Assembly (NCBI RefSeq): GCF_000423545.1
Contig: NZ_KE384030.1
Span: 301,581-365,580 of the forward strand
Length of the DNA stretch: 64,000 bases
DNA from: Metapseudomonas resinovorans DSM 21078
GTDB taxonomy: Bacteria; Pseudomonadota; Gammaproteobacteria; Pseudomonadales; Pseudomonadaceae
Direction of reading: 5' to 3'
Every line of letters begins with the position of its first letter. The stretch's first letter is position 1. Below, piece by piece: positions 16,279 through 23,743 of this stretch. The position numbers and the translations under genes are program-made. The notes beneath the pieces were generated by a model. It made no database searches and had not been told where the DNA came from. It saw only the letters and a program-made list of their open reading frames with translations.

Positions 16279-16428
16279 AGCGCCCGAAAATAGTGGCATG
16301 CAAGTGATTGGTCGGTTTTTGTACAGGCGTGTGGGCCGGGTTTTCATGGGGTTGCAACAGGCAGGCCTGTGATCTGTCCAGCAAACGAGTTCGTCGCCCC
16401 CCTGCGCGTGGCATGTCGGCACGGGATG

Positions 16429-16479
16429 CTCACAGAAACTGTGGGCGGTTCTGTGGATATCTTTGGGATAAATGCGTGG
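16429..16479 (+). repeat. 51-bp TGTGGATA hairpin repeat, copy 3
   Basis: CTCACAGAAACTGTGGGC hairpin, then TTCTGTGGATATCTTTGGGA. Confidence 0.7.
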
Positions 16480-16526
16480 ATTGCCCATGGGGCAGGGGCT
16501 GGAAGCACTTGCTTGGTTTTTCGTCG

Positions 16527-17276
16527 TCAGTCGTATTCGGCCGCTTCGTGGTCGCCCAGCAGGCGGCGCTGGCGTGGGGTGCAGGCGGCGAGCACGTCGG
16601 GGTTGAAGCGAAAGTCCAGGTAAGGCGAAAACTTCTGCGCCACCATGCGCCGTCCGTAGTGCACCTGCAGCAGGTAGCGACTGCGGTCCGTGGTGCGGTT
16701 GCGGCTGCCGGCGTGCCAGAGCTCACTGCGGAACACCAGCGCATCGCCTGCCCGGCACAGCACGGCATCAGCCGTTTTGCCGCGCCAGCTGCTTTCGCCC
16801 GGCTGGGGCTTGCGCCCGGCGCGGTGGCTGCCGGGGATGACCAGGGTGGGGCAGAGGTCGGCGTCGATATCGTCCAGGTACAGGTGAGCGGTGAGCACCT
16901 GCATCGGCAACTGGAAAGCCGGGTCGGCCAGGAGGCTTTCCGGCAGCTCCATCACCAGGTGGTCCAGGTGCAGCTCGGCACCGACAAAGCCGGGGTGGCA
17001 GCGCCAGGCGGTCAGGCCGATCACGTGGCAATCCTCGCCCAGTGACGCTTCAGCCAGGTCGATCACGCGGGGCAGGTCGAGGTAGGGCAGCCATTCCGGC
17101 CCCCGGTTGAACACGCATTTGAAATGGTCGTCCACCAGGCCGATGTAGTCCCAGTGGATGGGCTGAAGCTGGTCCATTAGCTGGCGCAGGGTGGCGATGG
17201 CGGGGGCGTCGAGCACGCCTGGAAGCAGGGTGAAACCCTGTTCGTTCAGGTCACGGAGATGGGCGGCGGTGGACAT
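16527..17276 (-). CDS. Phytanoyl-CoA dioxygenase (PhyH) family protein
   Basis: Fe(II)/2-oxoglutarate-dependent oxygenase fold, 249 residues. The jelly-roll iron ligands are visible: the H-x-D motif in AELHLDHLVMELP and the distal histidine in LVFRSELWHAGSRNRT, followed by the 2-oxoglutarate-binding Arg in DRSRYLLQVHYG. ATG at 17276 is chosen because GAGG lies eight bases upstream; an ATG two codons earlier is too close to it. It stands alone, between a repeat and the N-acetyltransferase gene. Bacterial PhyH proteins act on diverse secondary metabolites or phosphonates, so the substrate is unknown. Confidence 0.87.
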   Translation of the reverse strand: MSTAAHLRDLNEQGFTLLPGVLDAPAIATLRQLMDQLQPIHWDYIGLVDDHFKCVFNRGPEWLPYLDLPRVIDLAEASLGEDCHVIGLTAWRCHPGFVGAELHLDHLVMELPESLLADPAFQLPMQVLTAHLYLDDIDADLCPTLVIPGSHRAGRKPQPGESSWRGKTADAVLCRAGDALVFRSELWHAGSRNRTTDRSRYLLQVHYGRRMVAQKFSPYLDFRFNPDVLAACTPRQRRLLGDHEAAEYD

Positions 17277-17304
17277 CGGCATGTCCTCGTAACTGGAGCT
17301 ACCT

Positions 17305-17388
17305 GTAGGGTGGACCACGCTTCACCGGTCCACCATTGGCGGTCCGCCATGGCTTCGAGGGTGGATGGAAGAGCGCCATCCACCCTAC
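17305..17388. repeat. Palindromic GTAGGGTGG...CCACCCTAC element
   Basis: Inverted repeat between two minus-strand genes: GTAGGGTGGACCACGCTTCA at one end and GCGCCATCCACCCTACG at the other, with an inner GGTCCACCATTGGCGGTCC hairpin. Related in its GTAGGGTGG termini to the 28642-28661 element. Confidence 0.6.
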
Positions 17389-17389
17389 G

Positions 17390-18241
17390 TCAGGCTTTGA
17401 GCAAGCCTTCGAGGCGTTGACGCAGTGGCTCGATCTCGTCTTCTGCAAGGTTCAGCAGGAAGTCATTCCGGAGCACCTCGACCAGTTCGCTGGCGTCCTC
17501 GATCGTGCGACTTTCCACGCGCCCATCGCGGTGGCGCTTGTTGAAGGTGCCGTTGGCCAGAGTCAGGCGCCATTCGCCTTGGCTGCGTGCGGTCATCAGC
17601 ATCTGGCGGAACACGCTGTTGGGGTGGGTGGAGGTGTACCAGTTGCGTGGGATGCAATCGACCCAGGCATGCACTTCCGGGCCGAAGCGGTAGCAGGCCG
17701 CCCAGCCGGTTTCGGCGCGGAAGTTTTCCAGTTGCACCTCGCCGGTACCGTCATTCTGCGGACGCAGGCGATAGGGGAGGTCGGCGGGTATCGGGCCTTC
17801 GAGGGGAACGGCGCGCCAAGGGGTGGCGGAGCCGAAGCCGACGTCCGCCAGGTGTGGGCCTTCCGGGAGCTGCACGCGCAGCATCAGGTGGGAAAGCATG
17901 GTCTGTGGCGCGTCGAGTGGCAGGCCCCAACGCACCCGGCCACCCAGCATTTCGACGTGATAGCCGAGGGCGAGCAGCAGGCGGGCGAAGAGGTTGTTCA
18001 GCTCGTAGCAGTAGCCGCCGCGCTGGCGTTCCACCACTTTGGCGAACACGGCGTCGGCGTCGATGTGGATGGGGCGGTCGAGCAGTACGTCGACGTTCTC
18101 GAAGGCCACCCGCTGCTGGTGGGCGGCGATCAGTCGGTCGAGGCTGGCGAGATCGGCGTCCTGCGGTGCGGGGGTGTCCAGATGGCGCAGGTAGGCCTCG
18201 GTCTGCTGCGGGTTCAGCGCATACATGCGGGTCGGCTCCAT
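17390..18241 (-). CDS. nat: Arylamine N-acetyltransferase
   Basis: Acetyl-CoA-dependent N-acetyltransferase of arylamines and hydrazines, 283 residues, normal length. The cysteine-protease-like catalytic triad is complete: Cys78 in RQRGGYCYELNNLF, His118 in TMLSHLMLRVQL, and Asp133 in HLADVGFGSATPW. The N-terminal helical domain (MYALNPQQTEAYLRHLD) and the HVEMLGGRVRWG strand are typical. ATG at 18241. It is followed by the phytanoyl-CoA dioxygenase homologue after a repeat, so co-transcription is possible but not obvious. Confidence 0.95.
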   Translation of the reverse strand: MEPTRMYALNPQQTEAYLRHLDTPAPQDADLASLDRLIAAHQQRVAFENVDVLLDRPIHIDADAVFAKVVERQRGGYCYELNNLFARLLLALGYHVEMLGGRVRWGLPLDAPQTMLSHLMLRVQLPEGPHLADVGFGSATPWRAVPLEGPIPADLPYRLRPQNDGTGEVQLENFRAETGWAACYRFGPEVHAWVDCIPRNWYTSTHPNSVFRQMLMTARSQGEWRLTLANGTFNKRHRDGRVESRTIEDASELVEVLRNDFLLNLAEDEIEPLRQRLEGLLKA

Positions 18242-18611
18242 GACGATGACGTCTGGATGCTAGCAGATGCCGTTTAACTGGCGACGAACGGTAGCTTGGT
18301 GTCTTTCTTAATCAACGGGGCCTGTAAAAAATAAAAGACTGATGGAATGCAAGGCGTCGTTAAAAAGACCTGAAAATCAGCGTATTGGGTCAGGTGTTGT
18401 TGCTATGGTCAGAAGCGTTCTGTCGATTTTTTTGCTCATGCGCGCTGTATTTGTTTGACATATTTTACGTCTTTGGCAGACTTCGCCTCCGTGGTAACCG
18501 CTCGGTTCGCTCCGTGCCGGGCCCCGCCGTCAATAACAAAAACTCCGTCAGCCGAGGCGCCTGCCCCTCAGATTCCCGGCCCCGACGGGCGTGCCTCTGG
18601 AACAAGAACAA
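18242..18611. other. 370-bp AT-richer divergent intergenic region (NAT / symporter)
   Basis: No gene seen. The segments 18295-18380 and 18420-18480 are distinctly A/T-rich for this genome (runs such as TGTAAAAAATAAAAGACTGA and GTTTGACATATTTTACGTC). The TTGACA at about 18456 could be a -35 element for the symporter, but a matching -10 is not clear. Confidence 0.45.
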
Positions 18612-20051
18612 ATGCTGATCTGGTTTGTTGCGGTATACCTGCTGATCACAGTTGGTGTCGGTTTCTACGCCTCCACTCGTGTCAAAAACTCCAAGGACTT
18701 CGCGGCCGGCGGCCGGAGCATGTCCTTCCCCTTGGTCGCGGCGATGGTGTTCGCCACCTGGTTCGGCTCGGAAGCCGTGCTGGGCATTCCTGCGACCTTC
18801 ATCGAGGAAGGCTTCGCCGGGATTGTCGAAGACCCCTTTGGTTCGTTTGGATGCCTGATGCTGGTGGGCCTGGTCTTCGCCCGTCCGCTCTACCGAATGA
18901 ACCTGCTGACCATCGGCGACTTCTTCAGGAAGCGCTTCGGTCCGAACGTCGAGCTGATTACCAGCCTGGTCATCATCGGTTCCTACCTGGGCTGGGTGGC
19001 CGCTCAGTTGACCGCGCTCGGCGTGGTGTTCAACGTGCTGTCCGACGGTTCCATCACCACCACCCAGGGCATGCTGATCGGCACCGCCATCGTGTTGCTC
19101 TACACCCTGTTCGGCGGCATGTGGTCGGTGGCGCTGACCGACTTCATGCAGATGATCATCATCGTCGTCGGCCTGGTGTACCTGACCTGGCTGATCGGTG
19201 ACATGGCCGGTGGTGCCGACGTGGTGATCAGCCATGCGGCGTCCGAAGGCAAGTTCACCTTCATGCACAGCTTCGAGCCACGGGACATCGTCGCGTTCAT
19301 CGCTGCCGCGGTGACCATGATGTTCGGCTCCATTCCGCAGCAGGACGTGTACGCCCGTGTGATGTCGGCCAAGACCGAGAACATCGCTGCCCGCGCGTCC
19401 ATGACAGGTGCCGTGTTCTACCTCAGCTTCTGCATGCTGCCGATCTTCCTCACCTACGCCGCTTCGATGATCGACCCGGCCATGGTGCAGAAGTGGCTGG
19501 CCGAAGACTCGCAGATGATCCTGCCGCACCTGATCATGGAGCGTACCCCGCTGTTCGCCCAGATCATGTTCTTCGGCGCACTGCTGTCGGCGATCATGTC
19601 CACCGCCTCGGGCACCCTGCTGGCGCCGTCGGTGACTTTCACCGAGAACGTCCTCAAGCGCTTCATCCCCGACATGACCGACCGCCAGTTCCTGCTGGCC
19701 ATGCGTATCAGTGTGGTGGTGATGACCGCGGCTACCTCGGTCTTTGCCTTGTATTCCGACGCGAGCATCTACGAGATGGTCGGTAACGCCTACAAGGTGA
19801 CCCTGGTCGCCGCCGTGGTTCCGCTGTTCACTGGCCTGTTCTGGAAGCGCGCCACCACCCAGGGTGCCCTGCTGGCCATCGCGTTCGGCCTGCTGTCCTG
19901 GATGTACCTGGAAGCCACCTATGCGGAGACCGACTTCTGGCCGCCGCAACTGGCCGGCCTGCTGTTCAGTGCCCTGGGCATGCTGCTGGGTTCGCTGCTG
20001 CCGCAGTTCGTGCGCAGCCGTCGTGAACCCCTGGAGCCTGTCGCGGCCTGA
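18612..20051 (+). CDS. Sodium:solute symporter (SSS family)
   Basis: Inner-membrane Na+-coupled transporter of about 479 residues with roughly 13 membrane helices. N-terminal MLIWFVAVYLLITVGVGFYA and the motif KDFAAGGRSMSFPLVAAMVF are typical of the family. VMFATW-like MVFATWFGSEAVLGIP, LLYTLFGGMWSVALTDFMQ and FFGALLSAIMSTASGTLLAP (sodium-site helix with SAIMSTASG) confirm the assignment. An ATG at 18612 is preferred to an in-frame GTG at 18591. Followed by a strong terminator, monocistronic. Substrate not readable. Confidence 0.92.
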   Translation: MLIWFVAVYLLITVGVGFYASTRVKNSKDFAAGGRSMSFPLVAAMVFATWFGSEAVLGIPATFIEEGFAGIVEDPFGSFGCLMLVGLVFARPLYRMNLLTIGDFFRKRFGPNVELITSLVIIGSYLGWVAAQLTALGVVFNVLSDGSITTTQGMLIGTAIVLLYTLFGGMWSVALTDFMQMIIIVVGLVYLTWLIGDMAGGADVVISHAASEGKFTFMHSFEPRDIVAFIAAAVTMMFGSIPQQDVYARVMSAKTENIAARASMTGAVFYLSFCMLPIFLTYAASMIDPAMVQKWLAEDSQMILPHLIMERTPLFAQIMFFGALLSAIMSTASGTLLAPSVTFTENVLKRFIPDMTDRQFLLAMRISVVVMTAATSVFALYSDASIYEMVGNAYKVTLVAAVVPLFTGLFWKRATTQGALLAIAFGLLSWMYLEATYAETDFWPPQLAGLLFSALGMLLGSLLPQFVRSRREPLEPVAA

Positions 20052-20065
20052 GGGTCCGAGGTCTG

Positions 20066-20096
20066 AAAGAGCCCCGCCACGTGCGGGGCTTTTTCA
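20066..20096 (+). terminator. Intrinsic terminator after the symporter gene
   Basis: GAAAGAGCCCCGC-CACGT-GCGGGGC followed by TTTTTC. Confidence 0.92.
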
Positions 20097-20101
20097 TGGG
20101 C

Positions 20102-20197
20102 TCTGTCTGCATTGCCCGTAGGAGTTCTTGGCCCGATGGCAAATCTCTCGCAACAGCTGCGCCGCCCTTGGCGAATGAATTCGCCCCCACAGGATTC
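20102..20197. repeat. Long dispersed repeat (GGCCCGATGGCAAATCTCTC family), copy 1
   Basis: Contains CTTGGCCCGATGGCAAATCT, CTCGCAACAGCT and GCGAATGAATTCGCCCCCAC. The same ordered blocks occur at 40605-40735, 49982-50112 and (inverted and expanded) 59485-59740. Confidence 0.65.
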
Positions 20198-20204
20198 CGG
20201 AGAC

Positions 20205-20519
20205 TCAGGCCGCCAGCTCGACGAAGCCGCGCAGTACGGTCAGGCCGACGAACAGGCTCATGGCGATCTGGCTGCCGCGGGGCACGCTGTCGCAGAGGGC
20301 GCGGAAGTTGAGCATGGGGGCGATGAATAGCTTCGGCCAGCAAGCGAAGGCCGCGCATAGGGCGATCAGGGACAGCGCGGCGAGGCTGGCGGAGAAGTTG
20401 AAGGTTGCGTTGGAGAGGATGCAACTGATGGGGATGGCAATGGCGATGGCGATCCAGCCGCCGGTGACCAGTTTTTCGCCCCGGCTGCGTGGCGAAACTG
20501 TAGCGCTGTCACTGGCCAT
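20205..20519 (-). CDS. Small hypothetical membrane protein
   Basis: 104 residues with two or three hydrophobic segments: GGWIAIAIAIPISCILSNAT, SASLAALSLIALCAAFACWP, and MSLFVGLTVLRGFVELA at the C-terminus. The N-terminus (MASDSATVSPRSRGEKLV) is soluble. ATG at 20519 preceded by AAGGAATCGCC. It sits downstream of the Tsx-like porin gene on the same strand, 107 bp away across a hairpin. No family recognised; a real gene is likely because of the RBS and membrane pattern. Confidence 0.65.
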   Translation of the reverse strand: MASDSATVSPRSRGEKLVTGGWIAIAIAIPISCILSNATFNFSASLAALSLIALCAAFACWPKLFIAPMLNFRALCDSVPRGSQIAMSLFVGLTVLRGFVELAA

Positions 20520-20592
20520 AGGCGATTCCTTGTCTGACTGCAGGCTGAGACTGCCGCGCATTCTCCACCCGCCTTCGGGAAGGCGCAAGACA

Positions 20593-20622
20593 GAGGGGCC
20601 CGTCATTGCGACGGGCCCCGCG
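20593..20622 (-). terminator. Hairpin after the Tsx-like gene
   Basis: GGGGCCCGTC-GCAAT-GACGGGCCCC stem just past the stop codon on the minus strand; no T run, so termination may be partial. Confidence 0.5.
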
Positions 20623-20626
20623 GTCA

Positions 20627-21445
20627 TCAGAAATGCACCTTGGCCAGCAGGCTGAAGGTGTTCTGGTTGGTGCCGCCGAGGATCTCGTCGCCGAGGAAGC
20701 TGCTGTCGTCGATGGCGTACTTGTTCTTCCAGTAGTCGTACTCGATACCGACATAGAAGTGCTTCACCGCGCTCCAGCCCATGGCCTTGCCCAGGTCGTA
20801 CTTGATCTGCGGGTTGAAGTGCAGGTTGGCATGCAGGTCGTTCGGACGGTCGGAGGTGGCGTCCTTGTTGTTCCACACCCAGTCCATGAAGCCGTCGATC
20901 ACGACGTCCGAATTGCCCACTGGAATGGTGTAGGACCACACCGGGGTGACCTGCCACTGGCCGGACGGGTTGTTGGTGATGCCGTCGGGCTTGCGGTAGT
21001 AGAAGTTCAGTTGGAAGTAATCGAAGCCGGGGAGTTTGAGGTCGAAGCCCGGGCCGATCAGGTAGTTCTGGTTGCGGTTCTCGCCACGCTCGTAGGTGGT
21101 GGCCAGCAGCACGTCGCTGATGGGGCCGAATTCCAGTTTCTGGTCGAACACCTTGCCGAAGGACAGGCGCGGGGAGAATTCGCCGTAGTAGGTGTTCTTG
21201 CCGGCGTTGGTGTCTTCCTCGCCGTTGTAGTTGATCTGGTCGACGAAGACGAACAGGTCGCCCCAGGTCCAGCCGCTGGCGTGCTCGAAGGTGAAGGTCT
21301 GCTGGATTTCCGGGTTGATCTCGAAATTCTTGCCGTACAGGTAGGACAGGCTGTTGTCCTGCCACAGCAGGGGGCCGTCGGCCAGGGCGTTGCCGGCCGC
21401 CAGCAGGCCGCCGGCGAGCATCAGGGTGGAAAGGGTGCGGTTCAT
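20627..21445 (-). CDS. Tsx-like nucleoside-specific outer-membrane porin
   Basis: Twelve-strand-type outer-membrane channel of the Tsx/OmpK (Channel_Tsx) family, 272 residues. Signal peptide MNRTLSTLMLAGGLLAAGNA-LADG, then the family start LLWQDNSLSYLYGKNFEIN. Alternating beta-strand pattern throughout with aromatic girdles (GWTWGDLFVFVDQINY, YFQLNFYYRKPDG), and a C-terminal strand NTFSLLAKVHF ending in Phe, as required for Bam-mediated insertion. ATG at 21445. An operator-like site shared with the ABC importer and the NCS2 permease lies 47-64 bp upstream, supporting a role in nucleoside uptake. Confidence 0.88.
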   Translation of the reverse strand: MNRTLSTLMLAGGLLAAGNALADGPLLWQDNSLSYLYGKNFEINPEIQQTFTFEHASGWTWGDLFVFVDQINYNGEEDTNAGKNTYYGEFSPRLSFGKVFDQKLEFGPISDVLLATTYERGENRNQNYLIGPGFDLKLPGFDYFQLNFYYRKPDGITNNPSGQWQVTPVWSYTIPVGNSDVVIDGFMDWVWNNKDATSDRPNDLHANLHFNPQIKYDLGKAMGWSAVKHFYVGIEYDYWKNKYAIDDSSFLGDEILGGTNQNTFSLLAKVHF

Positions 21446-21491
21446 CGGGTGTTGGCTCCAGTGGTCTTAAGCTGTGTCTATCTGCGTAGAA

Positions 21492-21509
21492 CTTGTCTGT
21501 TTGGTCAGG
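21492..21509 (+). promoter_or_regulatory. RutR-like operator upstream of the Tsx-like porin
   Basis: CTTGTCTGTTTGGTCAGG, differing at only three positions from the CTTGTCCGCTTGGTCAGC element before the BMP gene (279-296). Located 47 nt before the porin start codon. Confidence 0.5.
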
Positions 21510-22123
21510 CCTGCCGGGGAGAGCAAGAAAGGCGCCAAGATGCCAAGGGCAAGCGGCGGGGCGCGCGATTATCGAGGGAAAGCGCCGTTTTTCAAGCGGT
21601 TACGCGAATTTCACGGGCGTTTCCCGACTGCTGGAAGCTGACCAGATGCACAACTCTGGGGAGGAAAAGCTGACCGTGCGGGCAGTTTTGCCTTGATTTG
21701 GGGCGGCGTCGGAGCCAGCCCGTCGATGCCTGGTTGTATGCAGTCCGATGGACAGGGACGCACTGCGCTCCGATGCGGTATCCGTGGGGGCGTCTGGGAA
21801 GTTGCGGGGCAGCGGTACGGAAGGGGGCTTCCAATGCTCGGGGGATCGGGCAGCCGGTTGCGTGGGATTGAACCGGGCGTAGCGGTGCTCATCGTCCTGG
21901 GCCGGCGGGGGCGGCGGGTGCCAGATCCGCGGGACCTCGTCGAGGTATCACCCTTCCAGTCGATGAACTTCGCCGTCCGTCCGGCGCCTGTGTTCGGTGT
22001 TTTCGTGGAGGCTGGAGGGCGCAATTTTCATACCATCCTGCACCGCGCGCTCTGCGTCGCGGGTGCCATGGGAAGTGCCGCTTCAAAGACCGGGGAAGCG
22101 TCCGCCCGCGGTTGGGGACTGGG

Positions 22124-22165
22124 CCCCCAGAACTGGGGGGAAAGTGGGTGGGGAACTGGGGAAAT
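22124..22165 (+). promoter_or_regulatory. Putative activator site (UAS) of the first sensor kinase operon
   Basis: Perfect 16-bp palindrome CCCCCAGAACTGGGGG, then GGGTGGGGAACTGGGGAAAT, giving three GGGGAA elements. The same pattern occurs before most sigma-54 promoters of the island. It ends 75 bp before the -24 box. Confidence 0.6.
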
Positions 22166-22239
22166 TACCGTTCTACCTGTTGGTGACCGCTGAACGGCAG
22201 CGCTGCGGGCGATGGGGCCTGCGCTATAAATACCGGGGT

Positions 22240-22255
22240 CGGAGCTGGAATTGCC
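22240..22255 (+). promoter_or_regulatory. Candidate sigma-54 promoter of the first sensor kinase
   Basis: CGGAGCTGGAATTGCC: GG-N10-GC spacing with a good TTGC -12 box but a weak -24 box. Confidence 0.5.
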
Positions 22256-22325
22256 GACCCGGCCGGACGCTTTTTTTGACGCTCGCCTTGCGAGCGAACC
22301 GACGGTCACACAAGGGGAGGAGTCG

Positions 22326-23738
22326 ATGAAGATGGCGCTGGCGAAAAAGCCCTTCAATCTGTTCCGCTGGTTTTCCCTGGTGAGCCTGGTGATCATCCTG
22401 GTGGTCGCCATCCTGCTCGGCCTGGCGGCGACCCGCTTCCTCATGCGCGAAAGCATCGACCGCGATGCCATGCTCAGCGCCCAGTTCATCAAGTCCATCG
22501 CCGACGTCGAAGTCATCCATGGCAACTTCTCCCCGGGCCTGACCCTGGGCGAGTTCCTCGACAAGCGTGTCGATGGTGCGCGCCTCGGTGTTTCCCACGA
22601 ACAGTTGGCGAAGTCTCACGAGGAGTTCTTCGATCACATCGTGCGCCTGCCCGACGTGCTGCTGGCCAATGTCTACGCGCCCGATGGCGTGGTGATCTGG
22701 TCGACCAACCCGAAACTGGTGGGTGGGCGGTCGCTGGAGCAGTCCAAGCTGAACGAAGCGGTACGGAGTCGCGATACGGTGACCACCGAGCATCACGGCC
22801 CCGACGCCTGCCCGGCGGAAAGCTACTTCATGCGGGTGCCCCACAGCCTTTACCTGGAAAGCTTCATCCCGCTGCAGGACAGCCGCGGCGAAGTGCTCTC
22901 GGTCATCGAGATCTACAAGGAGCCGGTGGACCTGATCGCCCGCATGAATCGCGGCTTCGTCCTGCTCTGGATCGCCACGGCGCTGGGCGGTGCGATCATC
23001 TACCTGAGCCTGTTCTGGTTCGTGCGCCATGCCTCGCGCCTGGTGGACGACCAGCAGCGGCAACTGGTGGAAAACGAAACCCTGGCGCTGCTCGGCGAGA
23101 TGTCCACCGCCGTCGCCCACAGTCTGCGCAACCCGTTGGCGTCTATCCGCTCCAGTGCCGAGCTGGCGCTGGAAGTGGACCCGGGGCCGCTGCACAAGAA
23201 CCTGGGCGACATCATCACCCAGGTGGATCGTATGTCGAAGTGGGTCCGCGAGCTGCTGCTGTCCGCCCGCCCGCTCTCCGGTGACCAGGAGCCGGTGGAC
23301 CTCACCATTGCCCTGGAAGAGACCCTGGCCGCCTACGAACCGCAGATTCGCCACGCCGGCATTGAGGTCGACTGGCAGACCCGGGAGGCACCCAAGGTGG
23401 TCAGTCATCCGGTGCTCCTGCAGCAACTGCTGGGCAGCGTGCTTTCCAATGCCATCGAAGCCATGCCGCGCGGCGGTCGCCTGGTGGTCAGCCTGGAGCC
23501 GGATGCGCGTCGCCATCTGCTTAACTTGACCATCAGCGACACCGGTGGCGGCATGTCGCCGGCCATGCTGGACATGGCCTTCAAACCCTTTCACACCACC
23601 AAGCGCGGTGGCCTGGGCGTCGGCCTGGTGCTGGTGCGCAAGATAGTCGAGCGATTTGGTGGAGCAGTCAGCATCGAAAGCCGGGAGAACGCCGGTACCA
23701 ATGTGCACCTGACCTTCAGGGCCACGGCAGGGGGATAA
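22326..23738 (+). CDS. Membrane sensor histidine kinase (NtrB-class), pair 1
   Basis: Two-component sensor of 470 residues. Two membrane helices, about residues 15-38 (SLVSLVIILVVAILLGLAAT) and 210-235 (LLWIATALGGAIIYLSLFWF), bracket a periplasmic sensing domain of about 165 residues. The kinase core has the H-box AVAHSLRNPLASIRSSAELA with phospho-acceptor His265, N-box SVLSNAIEAMPRGG, G1 DTGGGMS and G2 GGLGVGLVLVRKIVERFGG. ATG at 22326 behind GGAGGAG. It lies six bases before its regulator gene. Strongly paralogous to the kinase at 56404-57861. By context a candidate functional counterpart of the MnxS kinases of Mn-oxidising P. putida; the signal is unknown. Confidence 0.93.
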   Translation: MKMALAKKPFNLFRWFSLVSLVIILVVAILLGLAATRFLMRESIDRDAMLSAQFIKSIADVEVIHGNFSPGLTLGEFLDKRVDGARLGVSHEQLAKSHEEFFDHIVRLPDVLLANVYAPDGVVIWSTNPKLVGGRSLEQSKLNEAVRSRDTVTTEHHGPDACPAESYFMRVPHSLYLESFIPLQDSRGEVLSVIEIYKEPVDLIARMNRGFVLLWIATALGGAIIYLSLFWFVRHASRLVDDQQRQLVENETLALLGEMSTAVAHSLRNPLASIRSSAELALEVDPGPLHKNLGDIITQVDRMSKWVRELLLSARPLSGDQEPVDLTIALEETLAAYEPQIRHAGIEVDWQTREAPKVVSHPVLLQQLLGSVLSNAIEAMPRGGRLVVSLEPDARRHLLNLTISDTGGGMSPAMLDMAFKPFHTTKRGGLGVGLVLVRKIVERFGGAVSIESRENAGTNVHLTFRATAGG

Positions 23739-23743
23739 CAAAA

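Larger units (their letters stand above)
16032..16526. other. 495-bp intergenic region with three 51-bp repeats
   Basis: No gene seen. It holds three same-orientation copies of the TGTGGATA hairpin repeat (listed separately) spaced about 140 and 200 bp apart, with unrelated DNA between them. Confidence 0.6.
21446..22325. other. 880-bp intergenic region between the Tsx-like porin and the first sensor kinase
   Basis: Open frames here on both strands (for example 21693-22193) have no recognisable protein features, biased composition and no good RBS, so I call no gene. The left end holds the porin's putative operator, the right end the activator-site cluster (22124-22165) and a sigma-54 promoter (22240-22255) for the kinase gene. 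The middle (21600-22090) shows nothing I can identify. Confidence 0.5.

Noticed and set aside
16089..16479. CRISPR array suggested by three spaced repeats
   Set aside because: Spacing is irregular (about 90 and 150 bp between copies), repeats are imperfect, and there are no cas genes.
18465..19949. 494-codon minus-strand frame opposite the sodium symporter
   Set aside because: His/Gly/Gln-rich antisense translation of a clear membrane protein gene; no motif.
21693..22193. 166-codon frame in the 880-bp gap before the first kinase
   Set aside because: Composition is Gly/Arg/Trp-biased, no RBS or domain, and its end overlaps the putative activator element.
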